DNA of 28,448 nucleotides from Mycobacteriaceae bacterium. GTDB lineage: Bacteria > Actinomycetota > Actinomycetes > Mycobacteriales > Mycobacteriaceae. A program made the position numbers and the translations under genes. Below, piece by piece: positions 14,468 through 21,727 of this stretch. The stretch spans positions 1 through 28,448 of the forward strand of contig JABFVX010000083.1 in assembly GCA_013362555.1 (NCBI GenBank), read 5' to 3'. The number at the start of each line of letters is the position of its first letter. Position 1 is the first letter of the stretch. The notes beneath the pieces were generated by a model. It made no database searches and was not told the origin of the DNA. It saw only the letters and a list, made by a program, of their open reading frames with translations.

Positions 14468-17400
14468 ATGAGCACCGGCAGCGAATCGTATGCACGGCCG
14501 GAGCGCCGAGGGACAGTCGAATCCGTGGGGCGCATCGACCGCGGTCTCGAGGCCGTCATCGTCGATATGGACGGCGTCGTCACCGACACCGCTCGCGTGC
14601 ACGCCGCCGCGTGGAAGGCGGTGTTCGATCAGGCCCTGCCCGCCCTCGGCGGTCCTACACAGGCACCGTTCGATGTCGACCGCGAGTATCGCGAGTGGGT
14701 TGACGGCCGTAGTCGCGAGGACGGCATCCGGTCGTTGCTCGGCGCGCGCGGCATCGCAGTGCAGGAAGGAAATCCGGGTGACGGCGCGGACCGTTCGACG
14801 GTTCACGGACTGGCGGCGCGCAAACAGGAGCTGTTCGCCGCCGAACTGGCGCGCAACGGTGTGCGCGTGTTCTCTGACGCGCTGGATCTGCTCGAGGAAC
14901 TGAGCGCCGCCGGGGTACCCCTTGCGCTGGTGACCGCCAGCAGAAATAGCGCTGAGATCCTCGCCGCAGCCGGAATCTCGGCGCTGTTCGCCGTACGGGT
15001 GGACGGAATGGACGCGCTCCGGCGGAGGCTGGCAGGCAAGCCTGATCCCGCCATGTTCGTCGAAGCCGCGTGCCGCTTGGGGGTTGATCCTGCGGACGCC
15101 GTCGTCATCGAGGACGCGGCCGCGGGAGTGCGCGCCGCGGCGGCAGGCGGATTCGGGCTTGTCGTCGGAGTGGACCGGACGGACACGGGCGAGCAGCTGG
15201 CCGCGGCCGGGGCCGACGTGGTGGTCGCCGATCTCGCCGACGTGTCGCTGTCGATGCGGTCCGGCGCCGTCGGCCGCGCCCGAGCGTGGTGCGGAGGTGC
15301 GACGACCGACTCCGGTGGCTGGAATCTGGTCTACGACGCATTCGAGCCGGATCGAGAGGGAACGCGGGAAGCGTTGTGCGCTACCGGCAACGGGTATGCC
15401 GCGACTCGCGGGGTGATGCCGGGCGCTGTTGCGGGCAGTACGCACTACCCCGGCGCCTATCTGGCCGGGGTCTACAACCGGGTGACCACCACCATCGACG
15501 GAGGACAGGTGGAGACCGAGCACCTGGTGAACGCTCCGGACTGGACATTCATGGCGGTCGCCGCGGTCGATGGCTCGCCGCTGCGGCCCGGAGTTGCCGA
15601 ATTGCTGAGCTATCAACAGCGTCTTGATATGCGCTGCGGCGTTTTGAGCAGGACCAGCCGCTACCGCGACGACGCAGGACGCGTCACTCGGCTCTCGTAC
15701 AGACAGTTGCATTCGTTGGCGGAACCGCATCTCGGTGCTCTCGAACTCACGGTCGAAGCCGAAAACTGGTCCGGCGCGGCGACTGTCCGGTCGACGATCA
15801 ACGGGCGGGTGGCCAACCGCAACCTGGTCGCCGACCGCGACCTCGCCGGTCTGCATCTGGATCCTGGACGGTCCCTCGCCTTGGGGCCCGACACCGTCCT
15901 GTACGAGACCAGCACCAACCAATCCAGGGTTGCCATCGCCATGGCTGCTAGATCTGCCGTTTTCCCCGCCGGCGCGCTCACGGCACGTCGCCTGGTCGCC
16001 GGCCCCGTGGACGCTGGGCACGAACTAACGGTGGCGCTCGCCGCCGGGCAGCCGGTCAGAGTGGAGAAGGTCGTCGCGATCACGACGTCGCGCGACCGCG
16101 CCCAGTCGACGGCAGGGTCCAGTGCAAGGGACCGAATCGCCACCGCCTCGCGCTTCTTGGCGCTTCTTGCGACGCAGACGCAGGCATGGGAGCGATTGTG
16201 GGACCGGTTCGGAATCCGTCTCGGCGCCGACGACCAGGTGCGGCTCGCGCTGAACCTGAACATCTTCCACGTCCTGCAGTCGACGGCCACCGCCAGTCCC
16301 GATCTCGACGCGGGCCTGCCGGCGCGCGGTCTGCACGGCGAGGGATACCGCGGCCACATCTTCTGGGACGAACTGTTCGTCTACCCCGTCCTGACCCTGC
16401 GGCGGCCCGAACTGACTCGCGCCTTCCTGCTCTACCGCTACCGACGCCTCGCCGCCGCGCGGACGGCGGCCGAGGCCGAAGGTCTTGCGGGCGCCATGTT
16501 CCCGTGGCAGAGCGGCAGCGACGGTCGTGAGGAGACGCCCGACCTGCTGTACAACACCCGGAACGGGCAGTGGATGCCCGACAATTCGCATCGCCAGCGT
16601 CATGTCGGGCTCGCGGTGGCCTACAGCGTATGGCAGTACTACCAAACCACCGCGGACCTCGGTTTCCTCGCCGACTACGGCGCGGTCATGATCGTCGAGG
16701 TGGCTCGGCTGTTCGCGTCCCTGGCAGTCCACGACCCGGTCGCCGACAGATTCGACATCTGCGGCGTCATGGGACCGGACGAGTATCACGACGGCCCCCC
16801 CGACGCGCCCGGCTCCGGGCTGCGCAACAACGCCTACACCAACGTGTTGGCCGCGTGGGTCCTGTGCCGCGCTCTCGACACTGTCGAGCTGCTGACTGGG
16901 CACGACCGCGGCCCGGTGGGCAACCGGGTGTGCCTCGAGCCGGACGAACTGGAACGCTGGGAGCACATCAGCAGGCGGCTGCGCGTCCCGTTCCATGCCG
17001 ACGGCATCATCAGCCAGTTCGACGGATACGAGGACCTGACCGAATTCGACTGGGCCGACTACAGATCCCGCTACGGCAATATCGGCCGTCTGGATCTCAT
17101 ACTGCACGCCGAAAGCGACTCGACCAACCGCTACAAGGTCGCCAAGCAGCCCGATGTCCTGATGTTGTTCTACCTGTTGTCGGCCGAAGAACTCCGGGAG
17201 GTATTCGACCGGCTCGGCTACACGCTAGCGCCGGAACTGATCCCACGCACTGTCGAGTACTACCTGGCGCGCACCAGCCACGGCTCTACCTTGAGCCGCG
17301 TCGCGCACGCCTGGGTGCTCGCCCGCAGTGCCCGCGCGGGATCGTGGTCGCTGTTCACTGAAGCGCTCGACGCCGACCTGGGCGACACCCAAGGCGGCGC

Positions 17401-17719
17401 CACCCGCGAAGGCGTTCATATCGGCGCGATGGCAGCGACCGCCGACATGGTCGTGCGCTGCTACGGCGGCGTCGAGACGCGCGGCGACATCCTGTGGCTG
17501 CATCCAGTGCTCCCCGACGAACTGCCGAGCGCCGAATTCACCCTCAGCTACCGCGGTCAGCCCTTGACCGTCAGCCTCACTCACGAGACCGCGACGCTCA
17601 TCCTGCACCCGTGCGTCGCACCACCGATCCACGTGCGAGTAGAAGGAAGCGACCGCGTCCTGTCCGCGGGGGACACGTGGCAGGTGCCGCTACTGCGAAC
17701 GCTCCGGAATGACCCGTGA
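14468..17719 (+). CDS. HAD phosphatase/beta-phosphoglucomutase fused to GH65 glycoside phosphorylase
   Basis: The 1083 residues join two enzymes. The HAD part (about 25-260) has D33-M-D35-G-V-V-T-D-T with the nucleophile and acid/base Asp, V-T-A-S-R-N-S, G-K-P-D-P, and V-V-I-E-D-A-A-A-G-V, as in beta-phosphoglucomutase. The GH65 part starts near residue 284 (G-W-N-L-V-Y-D-A-F-E). It contains G-Y-R-G-H-I-F-W-D-E, G-V-M-G-P-D-E-Y-H with catalytic acid Glu772, K-Q-P-D-V-L, and H-G-S-T-L-S, which fits the phosphate-binding loop of phosphorylases. Together they could cleave a disaccharide with phosphate to beta-glucose 1-phosphate and convert that to glucose 6-phosphate (inference). M. tuberculosis Rv2006 (OtsB1) has HAD, trehalose-phosphatase and GH65 parts; the middle part is absent here. 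GAGAGG lies about seven bases upstream of the ATG. The stop codon lies inside a palindrome. Confidence 0.88.
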   Translation: MSTGSESYARPERRGTVESVGRIDRGLEAVIVDMDGVVTDTARVHAAAWKAVFDQALPALGGPTQAPFDVDREYREWVDGRSREDGIRSLLGARGIAVQEGNPGDGADRSTVHGLAARKQELFAAELARNGVRVFSDALDLLEELSAAGVPLALVTASRNSAEILAAAGISALFAVRVDGMDALRRRLAGKPDPAMFVEAACRLGVDPADAVVIEDAAAGVRAAAAGGFGLVVGVDRTDTGEQLAAAGADVVVADLADVSLSMRSGAVGRARAWCGGATTDSGGWNLVYDAFEPDREGTREALCATGNGYAATRGVMPGAVAGSTHYPGAYLAGVYNRVTTTIDGGQVETEHLVNAPDWTFMAVAAVDGSPLRPGVAELLSYQQRLDMRCGVLSRTSRYRDDAGRVTRLSYRQLHSLAEPHLGALELTVEAENWSGAATVRSTINGRVANRNLVADRDLAGLHLDPGRSLALGPDTVLYETSTNQSRVAIAMAARSAVFPAGALTARRLVAGPVDAGHELTVALAAGQPVRVEKVVAITTSRDRAQSTAGSSARDRIATASRFLALLATQTQAWERLWDRFGIRLGADDQVRLALNLNIFHVLQSTATASPDLDAGLPARGLHGEGYRGHIFWDELFVYPVLTLRRPELTRAFLLYRYRRLAAARTAAEAEGLAGAMFPWQSGSDGREETPDLLYNTRNGQWMPDNSHRQRHVGLAVAYSVWQYYQTTADLGFLADYGAVMIVEVARLFASLAVHDPVADRFDICGVMGPDEYHDGPPDAPGSGLRNNAYTNVLAAWVLCRALDTVELLTGHDRGPVGNRVCLEPDELERWEHISRRLRVPFHADGIISQFDGYEDLTEFDWADYRSRYGNIGRLDLILHAESDSTNRYKVAKQPDVLMLFYLLSAEELREVFDRLGYTLAPELIPRTVEYYLARTSHGSTLSRVAHAWVLARSARAGSWSLFTEALDADLGDTQGGATREGVHIGAMAATADMVVRCYGGVETRGDILWLHPVLPDELPSAEFTLSYRGQPLTVSLTHETATLILHPCVAPPIHVRVEGSDRVLSAGDTWQVPLLRTLRNDP

Positions 17720-17754
17720 CGTGCGGCCAACGCACGTCACGGGTCATTCCGGAG
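17702..17754. terminator. Palindrome containing both converging stop codons, family B
   Basis: Arms 17702-17725 and 17731-17754 are perfectly complementary over 24 bases with a five-base loop, GCCAA. The TGA of the GH65 gene (17717-17719) is in the left arm. The TGA of the P-type ATPase (17744-17746, complement) is in the right arm. Both genes thus end within the shared bidirectional terminator. Confidence 0.75.
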
Positions 17755-20368
17755 AGTGTGCTCGGGGACGCGGCGTCGACCTGCCGGGCGTGCCGGGGTG
17801 CAGGACGCGGTCCAGTCGGGTGGCGGCGTAACCGAGTGTGGAAAGACAGACGACGATGAGCAGGTCGATGGCATTGAGCGGCTGGGTGCCGAGGAGCTCC
17901 CGCAGCGGGGCCGCGTAGAGCGCCGCCAGTTGCAGCAACAAGGCACTGGCGACAGCGGCGAGCAACATCGGATTGGCCCATGAATTCGGGCGCGACCGGG
18001 ATCCAACGGCGACGCCGAGCTGGGTGGCGCCCAAGGCGAAGAAGGTCATGCTCTGCCAGGGGCGGTCGGTCTGGTGCGCCCAGACGCCGACGCCGAGTGT
18101 GACCGCGGTCAGAACGACGGCGATGCGTGGGACGCGTTGCCACAGGCCTGCGCCGAGGATGGACTGCGTCGGCGGCCGTGGCCCGCGGCGCATAGTGCCG
18201 GGTTCGGCCGGTTCGCCGCCGAGGGCGACGCCGGGCAGGCCGTGGGTGAGCAGGTTGATCCACAGAATTTGGGCCGGGAGCAGTGGGAGCGGCATGCCGA
18301 GGAGCGGTCCGATCAGCATGACAGCGACTTCCGCTGCCCCGCCCGAGAGGCCGTAGACCAGGAACCGGCGGATGTTGGCGTAGATCCGTCGGCCTTCCTC
18401 GACCGCGGCGACGACGGTGTCGAGGTTGTCGTCAGCCAACACGACGTCGGCCGCTTGGCGGGCGACTTCGGTGCCGCGCTCGCCCATGGCCACCCCGATG
18501 TCGGCACGGTGCAGCGCGGGCGCGTCGTTGACGCCGTCACCATTCATCGCGACGACCTCGCCGTCCTTGCGCAGTGCGGCGACGATGTCGAGTTTCTGGC
18601 GGGGGGTGGCGCGTGCGAACACGACGCCGGTGCTCAGCTCGTGCCCTCGGAGATTTCGGCAATCGATCACCTGTTCGCCGGGGTCGATGATGCCCAGCCG
18701 GACGGCGATCGCATGGGCGGTGCCCGGATGGTCGCCGGTGATGAGCACAGGCCGGATCCCGGCGTATCGGCAGGCGGCGATGGTGTCCGCGGCGGCACTG
18801 CGCGGCGGGTCGAGCATCGCGATCAAGCCGAGCAGGCGCAGACCGTGCTCGAGGTTCTCGCGCGCCGCCGGTTCATTCGCCGACTCGGCCTGGGCGACCG
18901 CCAAAACCCGAAACCCGTCGTGCGCGAGTTGGTCTGCCCGCTCGGCGGCGCGCCCGAGAAGTGCCGGGTCGTCGATGAGTACGCGCTGGTCCAGCATCAT
19001 GTCGGGAGCACCCTTGGTGATGATCCGACAGCCTCCGTGCGGGAGCCGGTGAACGGTGGTCATCCGCTTGCGGTCGCTGTCGAACGGCCGCTCGTCGGTG
19101 CGGGGGAACCGGGCGTGAACCGCGTGGCGGTCCACGCCCAGTTTCGTTGCCGCCGCCAGGATTGCGGCTTCGGTCGGGTCTCCGAGCGCGACCCATTCGC
19201 CGCCCGGCGTGGCGGGCGGCGACAGACGTGCGTCATTGCAGAGAACGGCTGCGGCGAGCAGGGCTGTCGCCCCCGAGAGTTCGTCCGCGCCGAGTGCGCG
19301 ACCCTGAGTCAGGACCTGGCCGCCGGGACCGTACCCGGCGCCGGTGACGGTGGCTTCCACCATCGGCGTCCACAGCCGTCGAACGACCATGCGACCTTCG
19401 GTCAACGTCCCGGTCTTATCGGTGGCCAAGACGGTCACCGATCCCAGGGTTTCGACCGCGGGCAGTCGACGGATCAGGGCGTGGCGGGCGGCCATCCTGC
19501 GGGCGCCGGAGGCCAGACTCAGAGTCACCACGGCCGGCAAAGACTCGGGAACGGCCGCGACCGCCAGGCTGATCGCCGTGATCACCATCAATTCGGCCTG
19601 CTGGCCTCGGGCCAGGCCCAGCGCCAGCACGCCCGCGCACAGCGCAACGGTGACCGCCGCGAGCAACTTGCCGACGACCACCAGGCGCCGCTGCAGCGGC
19701 GTGGACTCCACCGCGCGGTCGAGCAGTTCGGCGACTCGCCCGGTGGCGCTGGACGCGCCTGTCGCGGTCACCACCGCCCGGCCGTGGCCACGGACCACGA
19801 CAGTGCCTGCGGACAACGTCGAGTCCGCGGACGCAGCCTTGTCGACGGGCACCGACTCGCCAGTCAACGCGGACTCGTCGACCAAGAGCGACACCGCGTC
19901 CACGACAGTCGCGTCGGCGGCGACGATGTCGCCCTCGGCGAGCACCAGCAGGTCACCGACCACGACATCGGCGGCGGGTGCTTGGCGTTGGGTTCCGTCG
20001 CGGATGAGTCGGGCGGTCGGTGCTGTCAGCCGCGACAGCGCGGAGATCGCGTGGTCGGCGCGGACTTCCTGACTCACCCCGACAGTCGTGTTGACCACGA
20101 TGACCAGGATGATGACCGTCATGTCCATCCAGTCGCCGGTGACGACCGTCAGGGCCGCGGCGACCAGCAGTACGACGATGAGCGGATCTCGCAGCTGGAC
20201 CGCGACGCGCCGCCACCAGCGCACCGGGCGAGGCCGGGGCAGGTCGTTCGGCCCGTCGCGGTCGAGCCGGGCGGCGGCGTCGGACGATGTCAAGCCCACC
20301 GTTACCGGGTTCGTGCCGACCTGGTCCGCGACCAAGGCGATCACCTCTCCATGCCGGGCTTGCCACAA
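17744..20368 (-). CDS. ctpF: P2-type cation-transporting ATPase, CtpF-like
   Basis: This is an 874-residue P-type ATPase of the Ca/Mn/Na-type (P2) layout. The N-terminal domain has the G-L-T-S-S-D-A-A-A-R-L region. The actuator loop has L-T-G-E-S. M4 has A-V-P-E-S-L-P-A-V, with the usual P-E-G reading P-E-S. The phosphorylation site is D317-K-T-G-T-L-T. The nucleotide domain has K-G-A-P-D, and the hinge has T-G-D-H and M-N-G-D-G-V-N-D-A-P-A-L. About six C-terminal helices follow. M6 reads W-I-N-L-L-T-H-G-L-P, where SERCA has T-D-G with the calcium-binding Asp. Ion identity is therefore open. M. tuberculosis CtpF is a dormancy-regulon ATPase. The start is doubtful: only TTG at 20368 or GTG at 20344 are in frame after a stop at 20396-20398. 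Similarity to relatives seems to extend slightly upstream (L-E-T-L-H-G-P-L-W), where there is no normal start codon. Confidence 0.88.
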   Translation of the reverse strand: MWQARHGEVIALVADQVGTNPVTVGLTSSDAAARLDRDGPNDLPRPRPVRWWRRVAVQLRDPLIVVLLVAAALTVVTGDWMDMTVIILVIVVNTTVGVSQEVRADHAISALSRLTAPTARLIRDGTQRQAPAADVVVGDLLVLAEGDIVAADATVVDAVSLLVDESALTGESVPVDKAASADSTLSAGTVVVRGHGRAVVTATGASSATGRVAELLDRAVESTPLQRRLVVVGKLLAAVTVALCAGVLALGLARGQQAELMVITAISLAVAAVPESLPAVVTLSLASGARRMAARHALIRRLPAVETLGSVTVLATDKTGTLTEGRMVVRRLWTPMVEATVTGAGYGPGGQVLTQGRALGADELSGATALLAAAVLCNDARLSPPATPGGEWVALGDPTEAAILAAATKLGVDRHAVHARFPRTDERPFDSDRKRMTTVHRLPHGGCRIITKGAPDMMLDQRVLIDDPALLGRAAERADQLAHDGFRVLAVAQAESANEPAARENLEHGLRLLGLIAMLDPPRSAAADTIAACRYAGIRPVLITGDHPGTAHAIAVRLGIIDPGEQVIDCRNLRGHELSTGVVFARATPRQKLDIVAALRKDGEVVAMNGDGVNDAPALHRADIGVAMGERGTEVARQAADVVLADDNLDTVVAAVEEGRRIYANIRRFLVYGLSGGAAEVAVMLIGPLLGMPLPLLPAQILWINLLTHGLPGVALGGEPAEPGTMRRGPRPPTQSILGAGLWQRVPRIAVVLTAVTLGVGVWAHQTDRPWQSMTFFALGATQLGVAVGSRSRPNSWANPMLLAAVASALLLQLAALYAAPLRELLGTQPLNAIDLLIVVCLSTLGYAATRLDRVLHPGTPGRSTPRPRAHSPE

Positions 20369-20396
20369 CGGCCCATGAAGTGTCTCCAGTACACCT

Positions 20397-20411
20397 CACG
20401 GGTCGTTCCGG
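20397..20411. repeat. Solo arm of a family B palindrome
   Basis: CACGGGTCGTTCCGG is identical to part of the right arm at 1131-1145 and differs by one base from that at 17738-17752. No complementary arm is present nearby. It lies between the 30-aa peptide gene and the ATPase, and the in-frame stop that cuts the ATPase frame upstream of 20368 falls at its edge. Confidence 0.55.
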
Positions 20412-20429
20412 ATGTCGGAAGACTGGCGG

Positions 20430-20522
20430 TCACTTCTTGTTTCGGGATCCGATATAGGTACTCAACACCACCATGAAGGCGAAGATGAGTGCGATCAGCA
20501 CTGCGGCGACCGGTCCGGACAT
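20430..20522 (-). CDS. 30-residue single-pass membrane peptide upstream of the ATPase
   Basis: ATG at 20522 has a strong GAGAGGAG ribosome binding site about five bases upstream. The 30-residue product starts M-S-G-P, has one hydrophobic helix (about 5-24, rich in A, V, L, I and F) and ends in a polar basic tail S-R-N-K-K. The positive-inside rule puts the C-terminus in the cytoplasm. It lies 61 bases before the ATPase frame on the same strand, so the two are probably one transcript. Short one-helix peptides that accompany P-type ATPases are known: KdpF (about 29 aa) in bacteria and sarcolipin (31 aa) for SERCA. By analogy it may be an ATPase subunit or regulator. That is inference; I do not recognise its family. 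Its size makes it easy to overlook in annotation. Confidence 0.72.
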   Translation of the reverse strand: MSGPVAAVLIALIFAFMVVLSTYIGSRNKK

Positions 20523-20661
20523 GATTGCTCCTCTCGTTGCCGAGGTTTCGGCGCCCGCGTTCCCTGTTCCAAGCGCCACGGCGAGCATTCGTGAAGCGTC
20601 TTGGCGATCAACGCTATTGGGTTCCGCGTTGTCGGGATGGAGCCGCAAGTCCGCAGTCCGG

Positions 20662-20675
20662 GTGGACAAAGTCCT
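20662..20675 (-). promoter_or_regulatory. Candidate DevR box for the peptide-ATPase operon
   Basis: On the operon's strand this is AGGACTTTGTCCAC. It has a strong GGACTTT half and matches 9 of 14 core positions. The central GGAC-TTT-GTCC is a palindrome with one base less spacing than the consensus. It lies 140 bases upstream of the peptide start. Confidence 0.4.
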
Positions 20676-20893
20676 TCCTCCTCAAAGCTGGTTCTTTTGC
20701 TGTGCTCCAGGCTTGCCCACTCCCGGCCCCAGCGGTAGCTCGCACCCGTCAGGGGGCTCGTTCCCCGTGGGCGCATATTCCACAACCGCTGTAAGGGCAG
20801 GACGTAGGCGGTCGTCGATTCGCCCTTTGCCGCGCAGTTCGCTGGAGGTCGCGCGGGCTTTCAGAGAGCCTCCGTCCCAGCTGTGGCGCTGCT

Positions 20894-20907
20894 GGGACCG
20901 CAGAACC
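20894..20907 (+). promoter_or_regulatory. Distal DevR-like box upstream of devR
   Basis: GGGACCGCAGAACC matches 9 of 14 core positions with a perfect GGGAC half. It is 46 bases upstream of the middle box. Confidence 0.3.
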
Positions 20908-20939
20908 CGGCTCGCCGGGCCCAATTGCCTACCGATAGC

Positions 20940-20953
20940 GGGACCTTCGGACA
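20940..20953 (+). promoter_or_regulatory. Middle DevR-like box upstream of devR
   Basis: GGGACCTTCGGACA matches 9 of 14 core positions. Its centre is exactly 30 bases from that of the strong proximal box, close to three helical turns, which would suit cooperative binding on one face. Confidence 0.45.
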
Positions 20954-20969
20954 CAAGGCTGGCTGTCAA

Positions 20970-20983
20970 GGGACTTTGGTCAC
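20970..20983 (+). promoter_or_regulatory. Strong DevR box upstream of devR
   Basis: GGGACTTTGGTCAC matches 12 of 14 positions of the DevR core, the best in the window. It lies 57-70 bases upstream of the devR ATG and implies positive autoregulation. Confidence 0.7.
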
Positions 20984-21039
20984 CGAAACAGGTCCGAATG
21001 CGCAGGGCGGTGCGGAGGACCGGGCCGTACGCTGAAATC

Positions 21040-21687
21040 ATGGTCAAGGTATTTCTGGTTGACGACCACGAGATCGTGCGACGTGGCATCAGCGAACTGA
21101 TCAATGCGGAGTCCGACCTCGACGTCATCGGCGAAGCGGGCAGCTACGCCCAGGCGACGGCGCGCATCCCCGCGCTGCGTCCCGACATCGCCGTGCTCGA
21201 CGTGCGGCTGCCCGACGGCAACGGCATCGAGTTGTGTCGGGAGCTGTTGTCGAACCTGCCGGACCTGAAGTGCCTGATTCTGACCTCGTTCACCGACGAG
21301 CAGGCCATGCTCGACGCGATTCTGGCCGGTGCGAGCGGCTACGTCGTCAAGGATATCCGGGGTCTCGAGCTGATCAGCGCCATCAGAGAGGTCGGCGCAG
21401 GCAAATCCCTGCTGGACAACCGGGCCGCCGCCGCGCTGATGGGCAAGCTCCGAGCCGAGGCGGAAGCCAAGACCGGGCCGCTGGCAGCGCTGACCGACCA
21501 GGAACGCGTGTTGCTCGGCCTACTCGGCGAAGGCCTGACCAACCGGCAGATAGCAGGACGCATGTACTTGGCCGAGAAGACCGTCAAGAACTATGTCTCG
21601 CGGCTGCTCACCAAACTCGGCGTCGAGCGCCGCACCCAGGCTGCGGTTCTGGCCACCAAAGCCAACCCGAAGCCCGAAAACTCGTGA
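21040..21687 (+). CDS. devR: DevR/DosR response regulator
   Basis: The 215-residue NarL/LuxR-type regulator is nearly collinear with M. tuberculosis DevR (217). The receiver domain starts M-V-K-V-F-L-V-D8-D9-H-E. The phosphoacceptor is Asp54 in A-V-L-D-V-R-L-P-D-G-N-G-I-E-L-C. I-L-T-S holds the switch Thr/Ser, and G-Y-V-V-K-D has the conserved Lys (about 104). The C-terminal helix-turn-helix domain has L-T-D-Q-E-R and L-G-E-G-L-T-N-R-Q-I-A. It continues with L-A-E-K-T-V-K-N-Y-V-S-R-L-L, essentially the DNA-contact helix of DevR. The binding specificity should therefore be the mycobacterial one. ATG at 21040 matches the known start but has no close ribosome binding site; GGAGGA is 20 bases away, so a leaderless or very short-leader mRNA is possible. 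devS follows after 40 bases. Confidence 0.97.
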   Translation: MVKVFLVDDHEIVRRGISELINAESDLDVIGEAGSYAQATARIPALRPDIAVLDVRLPDGNGIELCRELLSNLPDLKCLILTSFTDEQAMLDAILAGASGYVVKDIRGLELISAIREVGAGKSLLDNRAAAALMGKLRAEAEAKTGPLAALTDQERVLLGLLGEGLTNRQIAGRMYLAEKTVKNYVSRLLTKLGVERRTQAAVLATKANPKPENS

Positions 21688-21727
21688 CAGCTGCCGCACG
21701 CCATGTCCGCGTGCGACAATGCAGGTC

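Larger units (their letters stand above)
20523..21039. other. Divergent regulatory region between ctpF operon and devR
   Basis: This 517-base gap holds no convincing gene. On the devR side are three DevR-like boxes (20894, 20940 and 20970). On the peptide-ATPase side is one (20662-20675). Open frames cross it on both strands, but they would run through these boxes and lack ribosome binding sites. Confidence 0.6.

Noticed and set aside
14252..16021. Minus-strand frame of 589 codons opposite the HAD-GH65 gene
   Set aside because: It lies antisense to conserved HAD and GH65 motifs and has no family signature.
18074..20476. Long plus-strand frame (about 800 codons) opposite the P-type ATPase
   Set aside because: It is an antisense shadow. 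The minus strand encodes a complete ATPase with all motifs.
20682..21128. Minus-strand open frame of 148 codons between the peptide gene and devR
   Set aside because: It overlaps the devR start and all three DevR boxes, has no ribosome binding site and shows no recognisable motif.
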